A stretch of DNA of 60,403 nucleotides from Clostridiales bacterium (GCA_021201475.1 JAJQEV010000001.1:1-60403), one strand, 5' to 3'; numbered from the stretch's first letter, positions 43,739 to 52,884 are shown. Notes: generated from the letters alone by a model not told the origin. Numbers and translations: made by a program.

Positions 43739-43878
43739 ATTCTGCGCCGCCTTTCCGTTTGTCCTGTGTCACAGGTTCTCCCTCTATTATACCGTGTCCC
43801 GCTCCGATTTTCCACGGCTTTCCGGCATTTTTTCAGGTTTTTTCCGGCGGCGGCTGGGAGACGGGCTTCGTCCCTTTC

Positions 43879-43907
43879 TTGACCTTTCCCCGTATCTGTG
43901 CTACCAT
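43879..43907 (+). promoter_or_regulatory. Promoter of the unknown gene at 43961
   Basis: TTGACC at 43879-43884 and TACCAT at 43902-43907, spacer 17 bases. Confidence 0.55.
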
Positions 43908-43960
43908 GTAGGAAGGAATCAAAGGGAACGTTGCCTGTCGATATGGCGGAGGGATTGTTT

Positions 43961-44668
43961 ATGCTGATAAAATGTGTATGGGAGCATAATGGCAATGACA
44001 GTCTTATCTATGCGGACAATTTCCCCGGCGCTTATACAAGAGGCGCATCGAAAGAGTTGGCACTCCGGAAACTGCCTGCTGAACTGAACTCCTATCTCAT
44101 GTGGAGGGACGGCTCTAGCCTAGCCGCCTTTGACTTTGAAATAGCCCAGGAAAAGCAGTCTGAACTGACGATTTCTGACGCCGATTCTGATGTCATTTTT
44201 GACAGCGAACGGAAAGCGCTGAACTCAGCTGCGTATGAAGAACTGAAATCACTGGCCTTACAATCGGCTCAGGATTTTTTGACCCTGTACTGCGCAATGC
44301 CGGACAGGAATCAAAGCTGTTTGCCGATGAGAACGACCTTCTACGGAAACGTTCCCCGCACGGCATTTGAGATGTATGAGCATACAAAGAATGTCAATGC
44401 ATATTACTTTGGCGAAATCGGGGTTGCTGCGGATAATGAAGGCAGCATCCTTGATTGCAGAGCCCGCGGATTTGCAGCGTTAGAACAGCAACCGGGCTTT
44501 CTGGAAAGCAAGGTTTCCCTTGGAAGCTATGAGGAAGAATGGTCACTAAGAAAGGTGTTGAGGCGTTTCATCTGGCATGACAGGATTCACGCAAAAGCGA
44601 TGTATCGCATGGCAATCAAGACGTTCGGTTCTCAGGCTGTGCCAAATGTTTTCCTCTTCGATATATAG
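43961..44668 (+). CDS. Uncharacterised protein, HicB-like start and DinB-like end
   Basis: 235 residues, family not named. The first 50 residues (VWEHNGNDSLIYADNFPGAY, then TRGASKELALRKLPAE) look like a small HicB-type fold. The C-terminal FIWHDRIHAKAMYRMAIKTF resembles the His-bearing helix of DinB-like proteins. The gene is plainly less GC-rich than its neighbours by eye, with different codon use, which hints at transfer. GGAGG lies seven bases before ATG 43961. It stands 23 bases before the inositol-phosphatase-like gene and may share its transcript. Confidence 0.6.
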   Translation: MLIKCVWEHNGNDSLIYADNFPGAYTRGASKELALRKLPAELNSYLMWRDGSSLAAFDFEIAQEKQSELTISDADSDVIFDSERKALNSAAYEELKSLALQSAQDFLTLYCAMPDRNQSCLPMRTTFYGNVPRTAFEMYEHTKNVNAYYFGEIGVAADNEGSILDCRARGFAALEQQPGFLESKVSLGSYEEEWSLRKVLRRFIWHDRIHAKAMYRMAIKTFGSQAVPNVFLFDI

Positions 44669-44691
44669 ATTTAAAAAGGAGTGACGCAACG

Positions 44692-45480
44692 ATGATACTT
44701 CCCTTCCCTATGGATGCTTTGCTCGCCCTGATACACAGCACCCGCCCCATCATTATGGACGCTTACGCCGCCCGCCAGGTCACGGTGAAGGGGCTGGCGG
44801 ACTATGTGACCGCCGTTGACCTGGGCGTACAGCACTATCTGGAGGGCGCCCTGCCCGGGCTCTGCCCCGACGCCCAGCTGCTGGCGGAAGAGGAGGCCAA
44901 GTGGAGCATTGACCCCGCCCGCCCCTTCTGGGTTTTGGATCCCATCGACGGCACCACCAACCTGATGCACGACTATCAGCAGAGCTGCGTAGCCCTGGCC
45001 TACTGCGCGGAGGGGGCAATTCAGTGCGCCGTGGTCTATAACCCCTTCCGGGCAGAGACCTTCTCTGCCGTGCGGGGAGCGGGGGCCCGGCTGAACGGCT
45101 CGCCCATCCGCGTCAGCAACCGGCCGGATCTGGCCCACTCCCTGGCCGTGTTCGGCACCACCCCTTATGACAAATCCAAAAGCGTTCCTGTCTTTGAACG
45201 GGCCAGGCGGCTGTTCTGCGCCTCGGAGGACGTGCGCCGGGGCGGCAGCGCGGAGCTGGATTTGTGCTATGTGGCCTGCGGCAGGACAGAGTGCTTCGTG
45301 GAGCTGGACCTGAAGCCCTGGGATTTCTGCGCCGGAATGTTGATTCTGGAGGAGGCGGGCGGCCGCCTGACCGATGAGGCCGGGAATACGCCCTGCCTGT
45401 ACCGCAACTCCGACGTGGTGGCCTCCAACGGGCTGGTGCATCAGGAGCTGCTGGCGCTGCTGGGGGAGGTTTCAATCTGA
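44692..45480 (+). CDS. Inositol-monophosphatase-family protein
   Basis: A 262-residue Mg2+-dependent phosphatase of the IMPase/CysQ/FBPase superfamily. The metal site is seen in LLAEEEAKW, in WVLDPIDGTTNLMHDY and in the C-terminal LKPWDFCAGMLILEEAGG. The variant Cys in WDFCAG replaces the usual Ala. The substrate may be inositol phosphate, a sugar phosphate or PAP; it cannot be decided here. AAAAAGGAGTG precedes ATG 44692. Confidence 0.9.
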   Translation: MILPFPMDALLALIHSTRPIIMDAYAARQVTVKGLADYVTAVDLGVQHYLEGALPGLCPDAQLLAEEEAKWSIDPARPFWVLDPIDGTTNLMHDYQQSCVALAYCAEGAIQCAVVYNPFRAETFSAVRGAGARLNGSPIRVSNRPDLAHSLAVFGTTPYDKSKSVPVFERARRLFCASEDVRRGGSAELDLCYVACGRTECFVELDLKPWDFCAGMLILEEAGGRLTDEAGNTPCLYRNSDVVASNGLVHQELLALLGEVSI

Positions 45481-45513
45481 ATCAACATCCCTGACGTTTA
45501 AAGGAGGCAGAAC

Positions 45514-45788
45514 ATGATCACTTACCGCATTTTCTACTGGGGGCTGGAAATCGGCCTGCTGGAACTCAACGAGCAGGGCCAGCACCGCTATACCCTATCC
45601 CAGAAACCACCCAACAGGTCTCCCTGGCCCCCTTCCGCGAGCTGGAGACCGGACAGGACTGGGGCCGGCCCATCCCGCTGTTTCAGAACCGCATTAACGA
45701 CGCCAGGCGATTCCACACGGAGCGGGACATCACCCGCGTGACAGACCACTTCCGTATGCTGATGGTAGAGGATGACGCAGACATCTAA
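45514..45788 (+). pseudogene. Small unknown protein gene with a -1 frameshift
   Basis: The frame begins well (MITYRIFYWGLEIGLLELNE, after AAAGGAGG) but after the TATACCCTATCCC run it becomes Pro/Ser/Arg-rich and ends at 45741. The -1 frame from about 45602 continues as a natural protein: PETTQQVSLAPFRELETGQD, then WGRPIPLFQNRI and a tail ending EDDADI with TAA at 45786-45788. Adding one base at about 45600 restores a protein of about 91 residues. The family is unknown. It lies 33 bases after the phosphatase gene. Confidence 0.7.
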
Positions 45789-45806
45789 CCTCCAGGAAAA
45801 AGCATC

Positions 45807-45845
45807 GCCGGATACACGGTTTTCATCCCGTGTATCCGGCTTTTT
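45807..45845. terminator. Bidirectional terminator between the phosphatase unit and the ABC permease
   Basis: GCCGGATACACGG pairs with CCGTGTATCCGGC, followed by TTTTT on the plus side and CGATGCTTTTT on the minus side. Confidence 0.92.
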
Positions 45846-45880
45846 GCTGTCAAAAACGGCGTCCTTCGTGATGCTCCGCG

Positions 45881-48800
45881 TTATTCCACCGATTTCAGCG
45901 ACTCGGCCATGTTGATGCGATCCAGCTTATAGCGCATGGAGAAGTTAGCGATCAGGGCGAACGCCACCGTCAGCACGAAGGAGTAGAGATAGCTCGTCCA
46001 AGCCACCCGCACCTCAAAGGTCATGGCGTCCACCTGCACCTGCTCCATGACGTACCAGTGCAGCAGCTTGCCCAGGCCCAACCCCAGCAGGCCGCCCAGC
46101 ACGGACAGGATGATGTTCTCCCGCAGGACGTAGGACGCCGTCTCCCCCGTGTGGAAGCCCAGCACCTTCAGGGTGGCAACCTCCCGCATCCGCTCCATGA
46201 TGTTGATGTTGGTTAGGTTATATAGCACGATGAAGGCCAGCGCCCCGGCGCACACCACCACCAACAGCACCACATAGTTCAGGCTGGACATGGACGCCTC
46301 CATCAGCGCCCGCTCCTCCGCCGACAGGGAAACGTAGGTCACGCCGTCCAGGTTCCGCAGGCTGGTGGCCAGGGCAGCGGCGGAGTCGTCATCGCCAGTG
46401 CGGTAATAGGCGGCGTTCACCGCTTCCTCCCCCGCTGTCTCCTCAGAGAGGTAGACGTAGTGATTCAGGAAGTTGTCACAGATGCCGGTGACGGTCACCG
46501 TGACCTCCCCGCCGCTGGTCAGCGGGATGGTGACGCTGTCCCCTGTCTGCACGCCCAGCTTGTCCGCCAGCTTGGCGGTCAACACCGCCTCCCCGGCCTC
46601 CGGCCAGGCAATCGCCTCGTTTCCGTCGTGGAGGTCGAAAAGCCCCTGGGCGTCCTCCGCGGACAGGGCAATCACCGTAGCTTCCTTCTCGCCATCGGCG
46701 GAGGCCACCGTCTCGCTGCTCTGATAGGCCAGAGCATATTGCAAGCTCTCCCCTTCCAGCAGCGCCTCAACGGCGGCGTATTCCTCCTCGCTGAGGTCCT
46801 CTCCCAGGGTAACTGCCCCGTCGTAGAGCATGATTTCATCGTACTGGTAGTTCAGCAGATTGGCAACAGAGTCCTTGATGCCGTAGCCGGTGACCAGCAG
46901 CGCCGTACAGCCGCCGATGCCCACCAGCATCATAATCATTCGCCCTTTATACCGGAAGGTGTTGCGGATGGTGACCTTGTTCAGGAAGGACAAATGCTTC
47001 CACAGCGGCGTAAACCGCTCCAGCAGGATGCGCTTCCCTCCGCTGGGGGCCTTGGGCCGAATCAGGTCTGCCGGATTCTCCAGGAACTCCCGGCGGCAGG
47101 CAAGCATGGTGACCGCCACCGAACCCACCAGGGCAATCAGCAGCCCGCCTACAAACATGGCAGGGCTGAAATAGTACTCCAGCGGGGCGAACCCATAGCT
47201 GATGGCATAGGCCATCCAAATCACCTGGGGCAGAAGGAAACTGCCCAGGAAATACCCGGCTATGCTGCCCAGGACGGCGGCGCTGCCAGCATACAGGATG
47301 TATTTCAGCGAGACGCGGCCCTCCCCGTAGCCCAGGGCTTTCAGGGTGCCGATTTGGGTGCGTTCCTCGTTGACCATCCGGGTCATGGTGGTGATGCACA
47401 CCAGGGCGGCAATCAGCGCAAAGAACACCGGAAAGGCGTTGGCGATGCTGCTGACGATAACGATGTCGTTCTCATAAGAGACGTAGCCCGAATTGCTGTC
47501 CCTGTCCAGGGTGTACAGCGTGGGTTCCTTCAATGTCTCCAACTCCGCCACGCCGTCGGCATAGTCCGCTTCGCCGTCCTCCAGCTCGGTCAGGGCGTCG
47601 GCAAGCTCCTGCTCCGCGTCCCCTTTGGCCTCCTGGTAGTCGGCCAGGCCGTCGGCATACTCCGCTTCGCCATCCTCCAGCTCAGCCAGGGCATCGGCAA
47701 GCTCCTGCTCCGCTTTCGCTTTGCCCTCCTCATACTCGGTCAGGCCGTCGGCATATTCCGCTTCCCCGTCCTCCAGCTGGGCCAGGGCGTCAGCCAATTC
47801 CGCATCCGCCTCCGCCTTGCCGTCCTCATATTCGGCCAGGCCATCGGCGTATTCCGCTTCGCCCTCCTCCAGCTGGGCCAGGGCAGCGGCCAACTCCTGT
47901 TCCGCCGCAGCCTTCGCCGCCTCATAGGCCGCCCACTGCTCGGCCAGCGCCGCCGCACCGCTTTCCAGCTGGGCGCGGGCTGCTGCCAGGGTCTGGCTCT
48001 CCTCCTCCAGGGTGACCTGTGCCTGGGCAAGCTGGGCCTCTCCGGCTTCCACCTCTGCCCAGCCTGCCGTCAGGGCCGCTTCTCCGGCCTCCAACTCCTG
48101 CGCCTGGGCGGCGAGGGCCTCCCGTGCCGCCGCCAGCTGGGCCTTTGCCGCCGCCAGCTCCGCCTCAGAGGCTGCAAACGCTTCCTCCGCCTGGGTCAGC
48201 GCCGATTGCGCCTCGGCGAGCTGGGCCTGCACCTCGGCAAGCTGCGCTTCCAGCTCTGTGGCATCCTCCGTGTCCTCCAGAGCGTCCAGCGCGGCTTGCA
48301 GTGCCTGTGCCTGGGCTGTCAGCGTCTCGACCGCCGCTTCCAGCGGCTCCAGCGTGGCGGCCTTCGCCTGGGCAAGCTGCTCCTCCTGCTCCGCCAGCGT
48401 GGCTTCCTGCTCGTCCAGGGCAGCCTGCCCTTCCTCCAGTTGGGCGCGGGCGGCAGTCAGCTGGGCCTCGTTCTCCTCCAATTCCTGTCGGGCGGAGGCC
48501 AGCTGGGCCGCGCTCTCCTCCAGCTCCGTCTGGGCGGCGGCCAGCTGCGCCTCTCCGGCTTCCACCTCTGCCAGAGCGTCCTCGATTTCCTGCTGGGCAG
48601 CGGTGAGCTGCGCTTCCGCATCGGCAAGCTCCGCTTCCGCCTCTGCTTTGCCCGCTTCATAGTCCGCCCAGCCATCGTCTAATTCCTGCCGCGCGTCCGC
48701 CAGCTCTGCGGCGGCGTCGGCAAGCAACGCTTCGGCCTCCGCCTTGCCGTCCTCATACTCCGCCCAGCCGTCATCCAATTCCTGCCGGGCATCCGCCAAC

Positions 48801-49750
48801 TCTGCGGCGGCATCGTCCAGCTCCGCCTCGGCCTCCGCCTTGCCGTCCTCATACTCCGCCCAACCGTCGTCCAACTCCTGCCGGGCGTCCGCCAACTCTG
48901 CGGCGGCATCGTCCAGCTCCGCTCTGCCGTCCTCGTACTCCGCCCAGCCGTCATCTAATTCCTGCCGGGCGTCCGCCAACTCCGACTCCCCTTCCGTCCG
49001 AAGTTCGGTATAGCGCAGCAGGCCCCGCTCCTCCAGCAACGCCTTGATGCGTTTCTCCATCTCGTCCCGGGCCGTCTCATATTCCTCAGAATAGAGGGTG
49101 CCCGGCAAATCGCAGCATAGTAAAATCTCGTGATACGCCTCGGAGGAGAATGCCTCCTTTGGCAGATAGACAAACCCCGTCAGGGTGCCGCTGCCCAGGG
49201 AGGTGCTGCCCCGGTCGGTGCTGATGTAGCGGGAGGACTGGGCCACCCCCACGATGGTGAACTCCGTCACGGCGAAGGTGTCCAGCGTGTCCTCCTCGTT
49301 GGCGGCGGAAAGGGTGATGGTTTTGCCGATGTCCTCCTCGGTAAAGGTATCCGCGTCCGCCACGCACTCGCCCGCGTTTTCCGGCAGGCGTCCCGCCGTC
49401 AGCTCCACCAGGGTGGTCTCCTCCATCAGCGACAGGAATTGCAGCGCCAGGGTCTCCTCCTGGCCCTCTACCTCAGCCAGCGCGTCCATGCTGTAGCCGC
49501 CCTCCGCCGCCGTGACCCCGTCCAGCGCGGCGAAGGCGTCCACATCTTCCTCCGTCAGGCCAAGGGTGGACAGGAGCTGAAAGTCGTAAAACCGCAGCTC
49601 CTCCCAATAGTCCTCCGCCGTATTCCGCATAGCAGGCTCGGCGCTTTTCAGCCCCGTAAAGAAGCCCACCCCCAGGGCAATGATGGCAAGGATGGCAATA
49701 TAACGGCCAAAGGTGGCTTTGATGGTGCGCAATAGGGTCTTTCTGGTCAA
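45881..49750 (-). CDS. FtsX-family ABC transporter permease with a giant coiled-coil insert
   Basis: 1289 residues. The first helix (FGRYIAILAIIALGVGFFTG) is followed by an extracytoplasmic domain. About residues 248-742 form an Ala/Glu/Leu-rich coiled coil made partly of 32-residue repeats. Then comes a first FtsX domain with three helices (SIANAFPVFFALIAALVCIT onward), a second extracytoplasmic domain, and a last FtsX domain ending ANFSMRYKLDRINMAESLKS. The start appears to be TTG 49750 after GAGGT. The ATPase gene is nine bases upstream. Relatives of this build act as mechanotransmitting or lipoprotein/peptide exporters; the substrate is unknown. Confidence 0.9.
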   Translation of the reverse strand: MTRKTLLRTIKATFGRYIAILAIIALGVGFFTGLKSAEPAMRNTAEDYWEELRFYDFQLLSTLGLTEEDVDAFAALDGVTAAEGGYSMDALAEVEGQEETLALQFLSLMEETTLVELTAGRLPENAGECVADADTFTEEDIGKTITLSAANEEDTLDTFAVTEFTIVGVAQSSRYISTDRGSTSLGSGTLTGFVYLPKEAFSSEAYHEILLCCDLPGTLYSEEYETARDEMEKRIKALLEERGLLRYTELRTEGESELADARQELDDGWAEYEDGRAELDDAAAELADARQELDDGWAEYEDGKAEAEAELDDAAAELADARQELDDGWAEYEDGKAEAEALLADAAAELADARQELDDGWADYEAGKAEAEAELADAEAQLTAAQQEIEDALAEVEAGEAQLAAAQTELEESAAQLASARQELEENEAQLTAARAQLEEGQAALDEQEATLAEQEEQLAQAKAATLEPLEAAVETLTAQAQALQAALDALEDTEDATELEAQLAEVQAQLAEAQSALTQAEEAFAASEAELAAAKAQLAAAREALAAQAQELEAGEAALTAGWAEVEAGEAQLAQAQVTLEEESQTLAAARAQLESGAAALAEQWAAYEAAKAAAEQELAAALAQLEEGEAEYADGLAEYEDGKAEADAELADALAQLEDGEAEYADGLTEYEEGKAKAEQELADALAELEDGEAEYADGLADYQEAKGDAEQELADALTELEDGEADYADGVAELETLKEPTLYTLDRDSNSGYVSYENDIVIVSSIANAFPVFFALIAALVCITTMTRMVNEERTQIGTLKALGYGEGRVSLKYILYAGSAAVLGSIAGYFLGSFLLPQVIWMAYAISYGFAPLEYYFSPAMFVGGLLIALVGSVAVTMLACRREFLENPADLIRPKAPSGGKRILLERFTPLWKHLSFLNKVTIRNTFRYKGRMIMMLVGIGGCTALLVTGYGIKDSVANLLNYQYDEIMLYDGAVTLGEDLSEEEYAAVEALLEGESLQYALAYQSSETVASADGEKEATVIALSAEDAQGLFDLHDGNEAIAWPEAGEAVLTAKLADKLGVQTGDSVTIPLTSGGEVTVTVTGICDNFLNHYVYLSEETAGEEAVNAAYYRTGDDDSAAALATSLRNLDGVTYVSLSAEERALMEASMSSLNYVVLLVVVCAGALAFIVLYNLTNINIMERMREVATLKVLGFHTGETASYVLRENIILSVLGGLLGLGLGKLLHWYVMEQVQVDAMTFEVRVAWTSYLYSFVLTVAFALIANFSMRYKLDRINMAESLKSVE
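47536..49005 (-). repeat. Two blocks of coding tandem repeats inside the permease
   Basis: Block 1 (about 48625-49005) repeats the unit ELADARQELDDGWAEYEDGK four times, in units of 28 or 32 residues (84 or 96 bases). Block 2 (about 47536-47880) repeats LEDGEAEYADGLAEYEDGK about four times in 32-residue units. The blocks stand at opposite ends of the coiled coil. Confidence 0.85.
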
Positions 49751-49759
49751 TGGTCTACC

Positions 49760-50464
49760 TCACCATTCGATTTGTTCTACCGGGGTAGCCTGGGCATTTC
49801 GTTCCACAGAGGAAATCGTGCCGCTTTTCACCCGAATGACCCGGTCCGCCATGGCGCAGAGGGCTTTATTGTGGGTGATAATCACCACGGTCATGCCGTT
49901 TTTGCGACTTGTGTCCTGGAGCAGCTTCAGAATGGCCTTGCCGGTCTGGTAGTCCAGGGCGCCGGTGGGCTCGTCGCACAGCAGCAGCTTGGGATTCTTT
50001 GCCAGCGCCCTGGCAATGGCCACCCGCTGCTGCTCGCCGCCGGAGAGCTGGGCGGGAAAGTTCCCCAGCCGCTCCCCAAGGCCCACGCCCCGCAGCACCG
50101 TCTCCGGGTCCAGGGCGTCCCTGCAGAGCTGGGCGGCGATTTCCACATTCTCCAAGGCGGTCAGGTTGGGAATCAGGTTGTAGAACTGGAACACGAAGCC
50201 CACGTCCCGGCGGCGGTAGTCTGTCAGCTGGCGCTTCTGGTAGGCGGACACCTCCGCCCCATCCACCAACACACGGCCCCGGGTCAGGCTGTCCATGCCC
50301 CCCAGGATGTTCAGGAGGGTGGTTTTCCCCGCGCCGGACTCCCCCACGATGACGCAGATCTCCCCCTGGGCGATAGTAAAGCTGACATCCTTCAGCGCCG
50401 TCACCACGACCTCGCCGGAGCGGTATTCCTTCGTCACCTGTTCAAATACGATAAAGCGTTCCAT
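49760..50464 (-). CDS. ABC transporter ATP-binding protein (MacB/LolD-like)
   Basis: A 234-residue ATPase pairing with the permease downstream. Walker [21 protein letters not shown], signature [20 protein letters not shown], Walker [17 protein letters not shown], and the switch His in VVIITHN. The early [20 protein letters not shown] is typical of exporters with FtsX-type permeases. It starts 41 bases after hprK. Confidence 0.93.
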   Translation of the reverse strand: MERFIVFEQVTKEYRSGEVVVTALKDVSFTIAQGEICVIVGESGAGKTTLLNILGGMDSLTRGRVLVDGAEVSAYQKRQLTDYRRRDVGFVFQFYNLIPNLTALENVEIAAQLCRDALDPETVLRGVGLGERLGNFPAQLSGGEQQRVAIARALAKNPKLLLCDEPTGALDYQTGKAILKLLQDTSRKNGMTVVIITHNKALCAMADRVIRVKSGTISSVERNAQATPVEQIEW

Positions 50465-50505
50465 CCTTCCGGCTCCTTTTACAGGCTCTCTGACTGCACG
50501 GGGGT

Positions 50506-51468
50506 TCAGTCCATCCCATCGTCCGCATCCATAGCCATCTGGCGGTCAAAATGCTCATTGATGCGGTCAGTGAACTCCTCGGCGGCGTTGTAGCCCATCT
50601 TCTTGTGGCGGTTATTCAGCGCCGCCACCTCGATGATGACCGACAGGTTCCGGCCCGGCTTGATGGGGATGGTCAGGGTGGGCACCTCCACATCCAGGAT
50701 GCTGGTGCGGAAGTCCTCCAGCCCCAGCCGGTCATAGAGGATGCCCTCCCGCCAGTTCTCCAGGTTGATGATCAGGTCGATTTCCTGGGAGTCCTTGACA
50801 GCGGACATACCGAACAGCTGCCGCACATCGATGACGCCGATGCCCCGCATCTCCATATAGTAGCGAATCAACTCCGGGGCGGAGCCCACCAGCTGGTTGG
50901 AGCGCACCCGGCGAATCTCCACCGCATCGTCCGCAATCAGCCGGTGCCCCCGCTTGATCAGTTCAATGGCCGCCTCACTCTTGCCTACGCCGGACTCGCC
51001 CATCAGCAGCACCCCTTCGCCGTAAACCTCCACCAGCACGCCGTGGCGGGTGATGCGGGGGGATAGATAGGTGCGCAGGGCGGAGGTCAGGTTGGACATG
51101 AACTCCCCTGTCTCCTGGCTGGTGCGCAGCACGTTCCGGTCATATTTCTCCGCCGCCTCCAAGCACTCCGGGAAGGGCTCCATGCTCCTGGCGATGATCA
51201 GGGCGGGGATGGGATGGGACAGCAAATCTTCAAAGCATTTCAGCCGCTCCTTGCGGGACATCAGCGCCAGGTAGGTGTACTCCATGTTCCCCATCAGCTG
51301 GATGCGGTTATCGTCAAAGTAATCATAGAACCCCACCAGGGAAAGGCCGGGGCGGTTGACGCTGACGGAGCGCACCTTCTGCTTCTCGTAGCCCGACCCG
51401 CGGTGCAGCACCTCAAGCTGGAACTCATCCGCCAGGCGGTATAGCGGGTATGTGTATTGCTTGGTCAT
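50506..51468 (-). CDS. hprK: HPr kinase/phosphorylase
   Basis: A 320-residue bifunctional enzyme that adds or removes phosphate on Ser-46 of HPr and so governs carbon catabolite repression in Firmicutes. The Walker A loop is in LLMGESGVGKSEAAIELIKR, and the HprK signature in RGIGVIDVRQLFGMSAV. The phosphorylase region is PIKPGRNLSVIIEVAALNNR. The N-terminal domain is of normal length. It is first in a transcript that continues into the ABC pair. No ptsH is seen nearby. Confidence 0.95.
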   Translation of the reverse strand: MTKQYTYPLYRLADEFQLEVLHRGSGYEKQKVRSVSVNRPGLSLVGFYDYFDDNRIQLMGNMEYTYLALMSRKERLKCFEDLLSHPIPALIIARSMEPFPECLEAAEKYDRNVLRTSQETGEFMSNLTSALRTYLSPRITRHGVLVEVYGEGVLLMGESGVGKSEAAIELIKRGHRLIADDAVEIRRVRSNQLVGSAPELIRYYMEMRGIGVIDVRQLFGMSAVKDSQEIDLIINLENWREGILYDRLGLEDFRTSILDVEVPTLTIPIKPGRNLSVIIEVAALNNRHKKMGYNAAEEFTDRINEHFDRQMAMDADDGMD

Positions 51469-51547
51469 AATCTACCCTCCATGCAGCGGCCGACGCCCCG
51501 GTGTCCCTCCGGGCGCGGCCTCTTACATTTAAGAACTTACTTCTTAT

Positions 51548-51576
51548 AGTATAACGCCTTTTCCCGCGTTTTGCAA
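51548..51576 (-). promoter_or_regulatory. Promoter of hprK
   Basis: TTGCAA (51576-51571) and TATACT (51553-51548) on the minus strand, spacer 17 bases. Confidence 0.65.
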
Positions 51577-51642
51577 CCATCAGAACAGGGGATTCCCCCA
51601 GGGGCCGGTCTCAAAATTTTTGAAAAAATTCCGGGAAGGGGG

Positions 51643-51671
51643 TTGATTTTATGTGTTCCATCTGGTATTAT
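51643..51671 (+). promoter_or_regulatory. Promoter of rpmB
   Basis: TTGATT at 51643-51648 and TATTAT at 51666-51671, spacer 17 bases; a TATAAT three bases further is an alternative. Confidence 0.6.
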
Positions 51672-51741
51672 AATCAATGCTGTTTCATAAGATTTATCGC
51701 TTGCGTAAGCAGTGATCATAAATGCGAAGGAGGTCAGCAAA

Positions 51742-51927
51742 ATGGCAAAGTGCGATTTTTGTGGGAAAGGCGTCACCTTTGGGATTCAGGTTTCTCACTC
51801 CCATCGTCGCTCCAACCGCACCTGGAAGCCCAACGTGAAGCGCGTCAAGGCTATCGTGGGGGGCACTCCCACTCACGTATATGTCTGCTCCAGATGCCTC
51901 CGTTCCGGGAAAGTCACCCGTGCGTAA
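51742..51927 (+). CDS. rpmB: 50S ribosomal protein L28
   Basis: 61 residues starting MAKCDFCGKGVTFGIQVSHS and ending CSRCLRSGKVTRA. It is the zinc-binding form, with one CxxC pair near each end. AAGGAGG lies before ATG 51742; the in-frame ATG at 51712 lacks a site. It is a single-gene unit between its promoter and a strong terminator. Confidence 0.97.
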   Translation: MAKCDFCGKGVTFGIQVSHSHRRSNRTWKPNVKRVKAIVGGTPTHVYVCSRCLRSGKVTRA

Positions 51928-51946
51928 AGTGTGAGCATTCGCTCAT

Positions 51947-51980
51947 GGAAAACGGCCCGCTGTGCAGCGGGCCGTTTTCC
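51947..51980. terminator. Bidirectional terminator between rpmB and the DUF1292 gene
   Basis: GGAAAACGGCCCGCTG / CAGCGGGCCGTTTTCC is a perfect palindrome with AAAA/TTTT flanks on both strands. Confidence 0.92.
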
Positions 51981-52010
51981 TGTTACTGGGGCAGTCGTTT
52001 GAACGAAAGC

Positions 52011-52325
52011 TCATTCAAACAAATCGTTCTGCGCAAAGGTATTGCCGCCAAAGTCGAAGGCGTCCATGTTCTTGATTTGGAAGATGTCAAAGACGGCCTG
52101 CTCCAGCTCCTCGTCGTTCACCGGGACGTAGCCCTCCGCCTTCTGGGCGTCCTCACCGGCCAGCCGCAGGATGGCCACCTCGCCCTCGTGGTCCTCCGCC
52201 GGGAGGAAGATGCCAAAGGCCTCCCCGTTGTACTCCACCAGGTCCAGCATCTCATAGCGGACGCGGTTCCCAGCCTCATCCTCCAGTTCCAGCACCACAT
52301 AGTTGTCATCCGTATCAAACAGCAT
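52011..52325 (-). CDS. DUF1292 protein (YrzB-like)
   Basis: 104 residues matching DUF1292: an acidic protein starting MLFDTDDNYVVLELEDEAGN, then YEMLDLVEYNGEAFGIFLPA, and the late DEELEQAVFDIFQIKN. The function is unknown. It follows ruvX by 17 bases; the pair ruvX-yrzB is a conserved order in Firmicutes. Confidence 0.9.
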   Translation of the reverse strand: MLFDTDDNYVVLELEDEAGNRVRYEMLDLVEYNGEAFGIFLPAEDHEGEVAILRLAGEDAQKAEGYVPVNDEELEQAVFDIFQIKNMDAFDFGGNTFAQNDLFE

Positions 52326-52342
52326 TGCGTTTCCCTCTCCTT

Positions 52343-52765
52343 TTAACCGTTTTGTGTGCGGCGGTAGCCCAGGTACCCTTCCAGGATCAGGGAGGCGGCC
52401 ACCGCGTCCACCTTCTCCTTCCGCTGCCTGCTCCGCCGCCCGTTTTCGGACAGGATACGGTGGGCGTCCACCGTGGTCAGCCGCTCATCCCACAGGTGAA
52501 CCTCCATGCCGGTGGCCTCCTCCAGCAGAGCGGCCAGCTGACGGCTCTTTTCCACCCGGGGGCCGATGGTGTCGTTCATGTTTTTGGGCAGGCCAAGCAC
52601 CAGCTCGTCCACCCCATGCTCCCGGATGATGTCCAGGAGCCGGGCCAGCACCACCTCCTGCCGCCAGGAGTCAATGGTAGTCGTCCAGCCCGCCAGCATA
52701 CCAAAGGGGTCGGAGATGGCCACGCCGGTATGAGCGTCCCCATAGTCGATTGCCATAACGCGCAT
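52343..52765 (-). CDS. ruvX: RuvX/YqgF-family putative Holliday junction resolvase
   Basis: 140 residues with an RNase H-like fold. The catalytic Asp residues are in MAIDYGDAHTGVAISD, the Glu in VDELVLGLPKNMND and LWDERLTTVDAHRIL, and the last Asp in KVDAVAASLILEGYL. YqgF proteins act in 16S rRNA 5'-end maturation and may resolve junctions. The start ATG 52765 follows GGATGTGAG; a longer frame to 52819 is not supported. Confidence 0.93.
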   Translation of the reverse strand: MRVMAIDYGDAHTGVAISDPFGMLAGWTTTIDSWRQEVVLARLLDIIREHGVDELVLGLPKNMNDTIGPRVEKSRQLAALLEEATGMEVHLWDERLTTVDAHRILSENGRRSRQRKEKVDAVAASLILEGYLGYRRTQNG

Positions 52766-52884
52766 AATCTCACATCCTATCGCTTTGCATTGTACCATCT
52801 TTCGCGCCTGTTTGTCCACCCCTTTTCCGGTTTCCCCGGTTCCGTAACGGACCCGGGCATTTTTGATTTTTGCGAAAAAAGCAC

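Noticed and set aside
46460-48682. 740-residue open frame antisense to the ABC permease
   Set aside because: It is the mirror of the Ala/Glu/Leu-rich coiled coil in GC-rich DNA, has no ribosome binding site, and gives a low-complexity Gly/Leu/Arg/Gln protein. The permease frame has recognised domains.
47536-49005. Tandem repeats that at first look like a CRISPR or minisatellite array
   Set aside because: The units are contiguous without spacers and encode 32-residue coiled-coil repeats in one frame.
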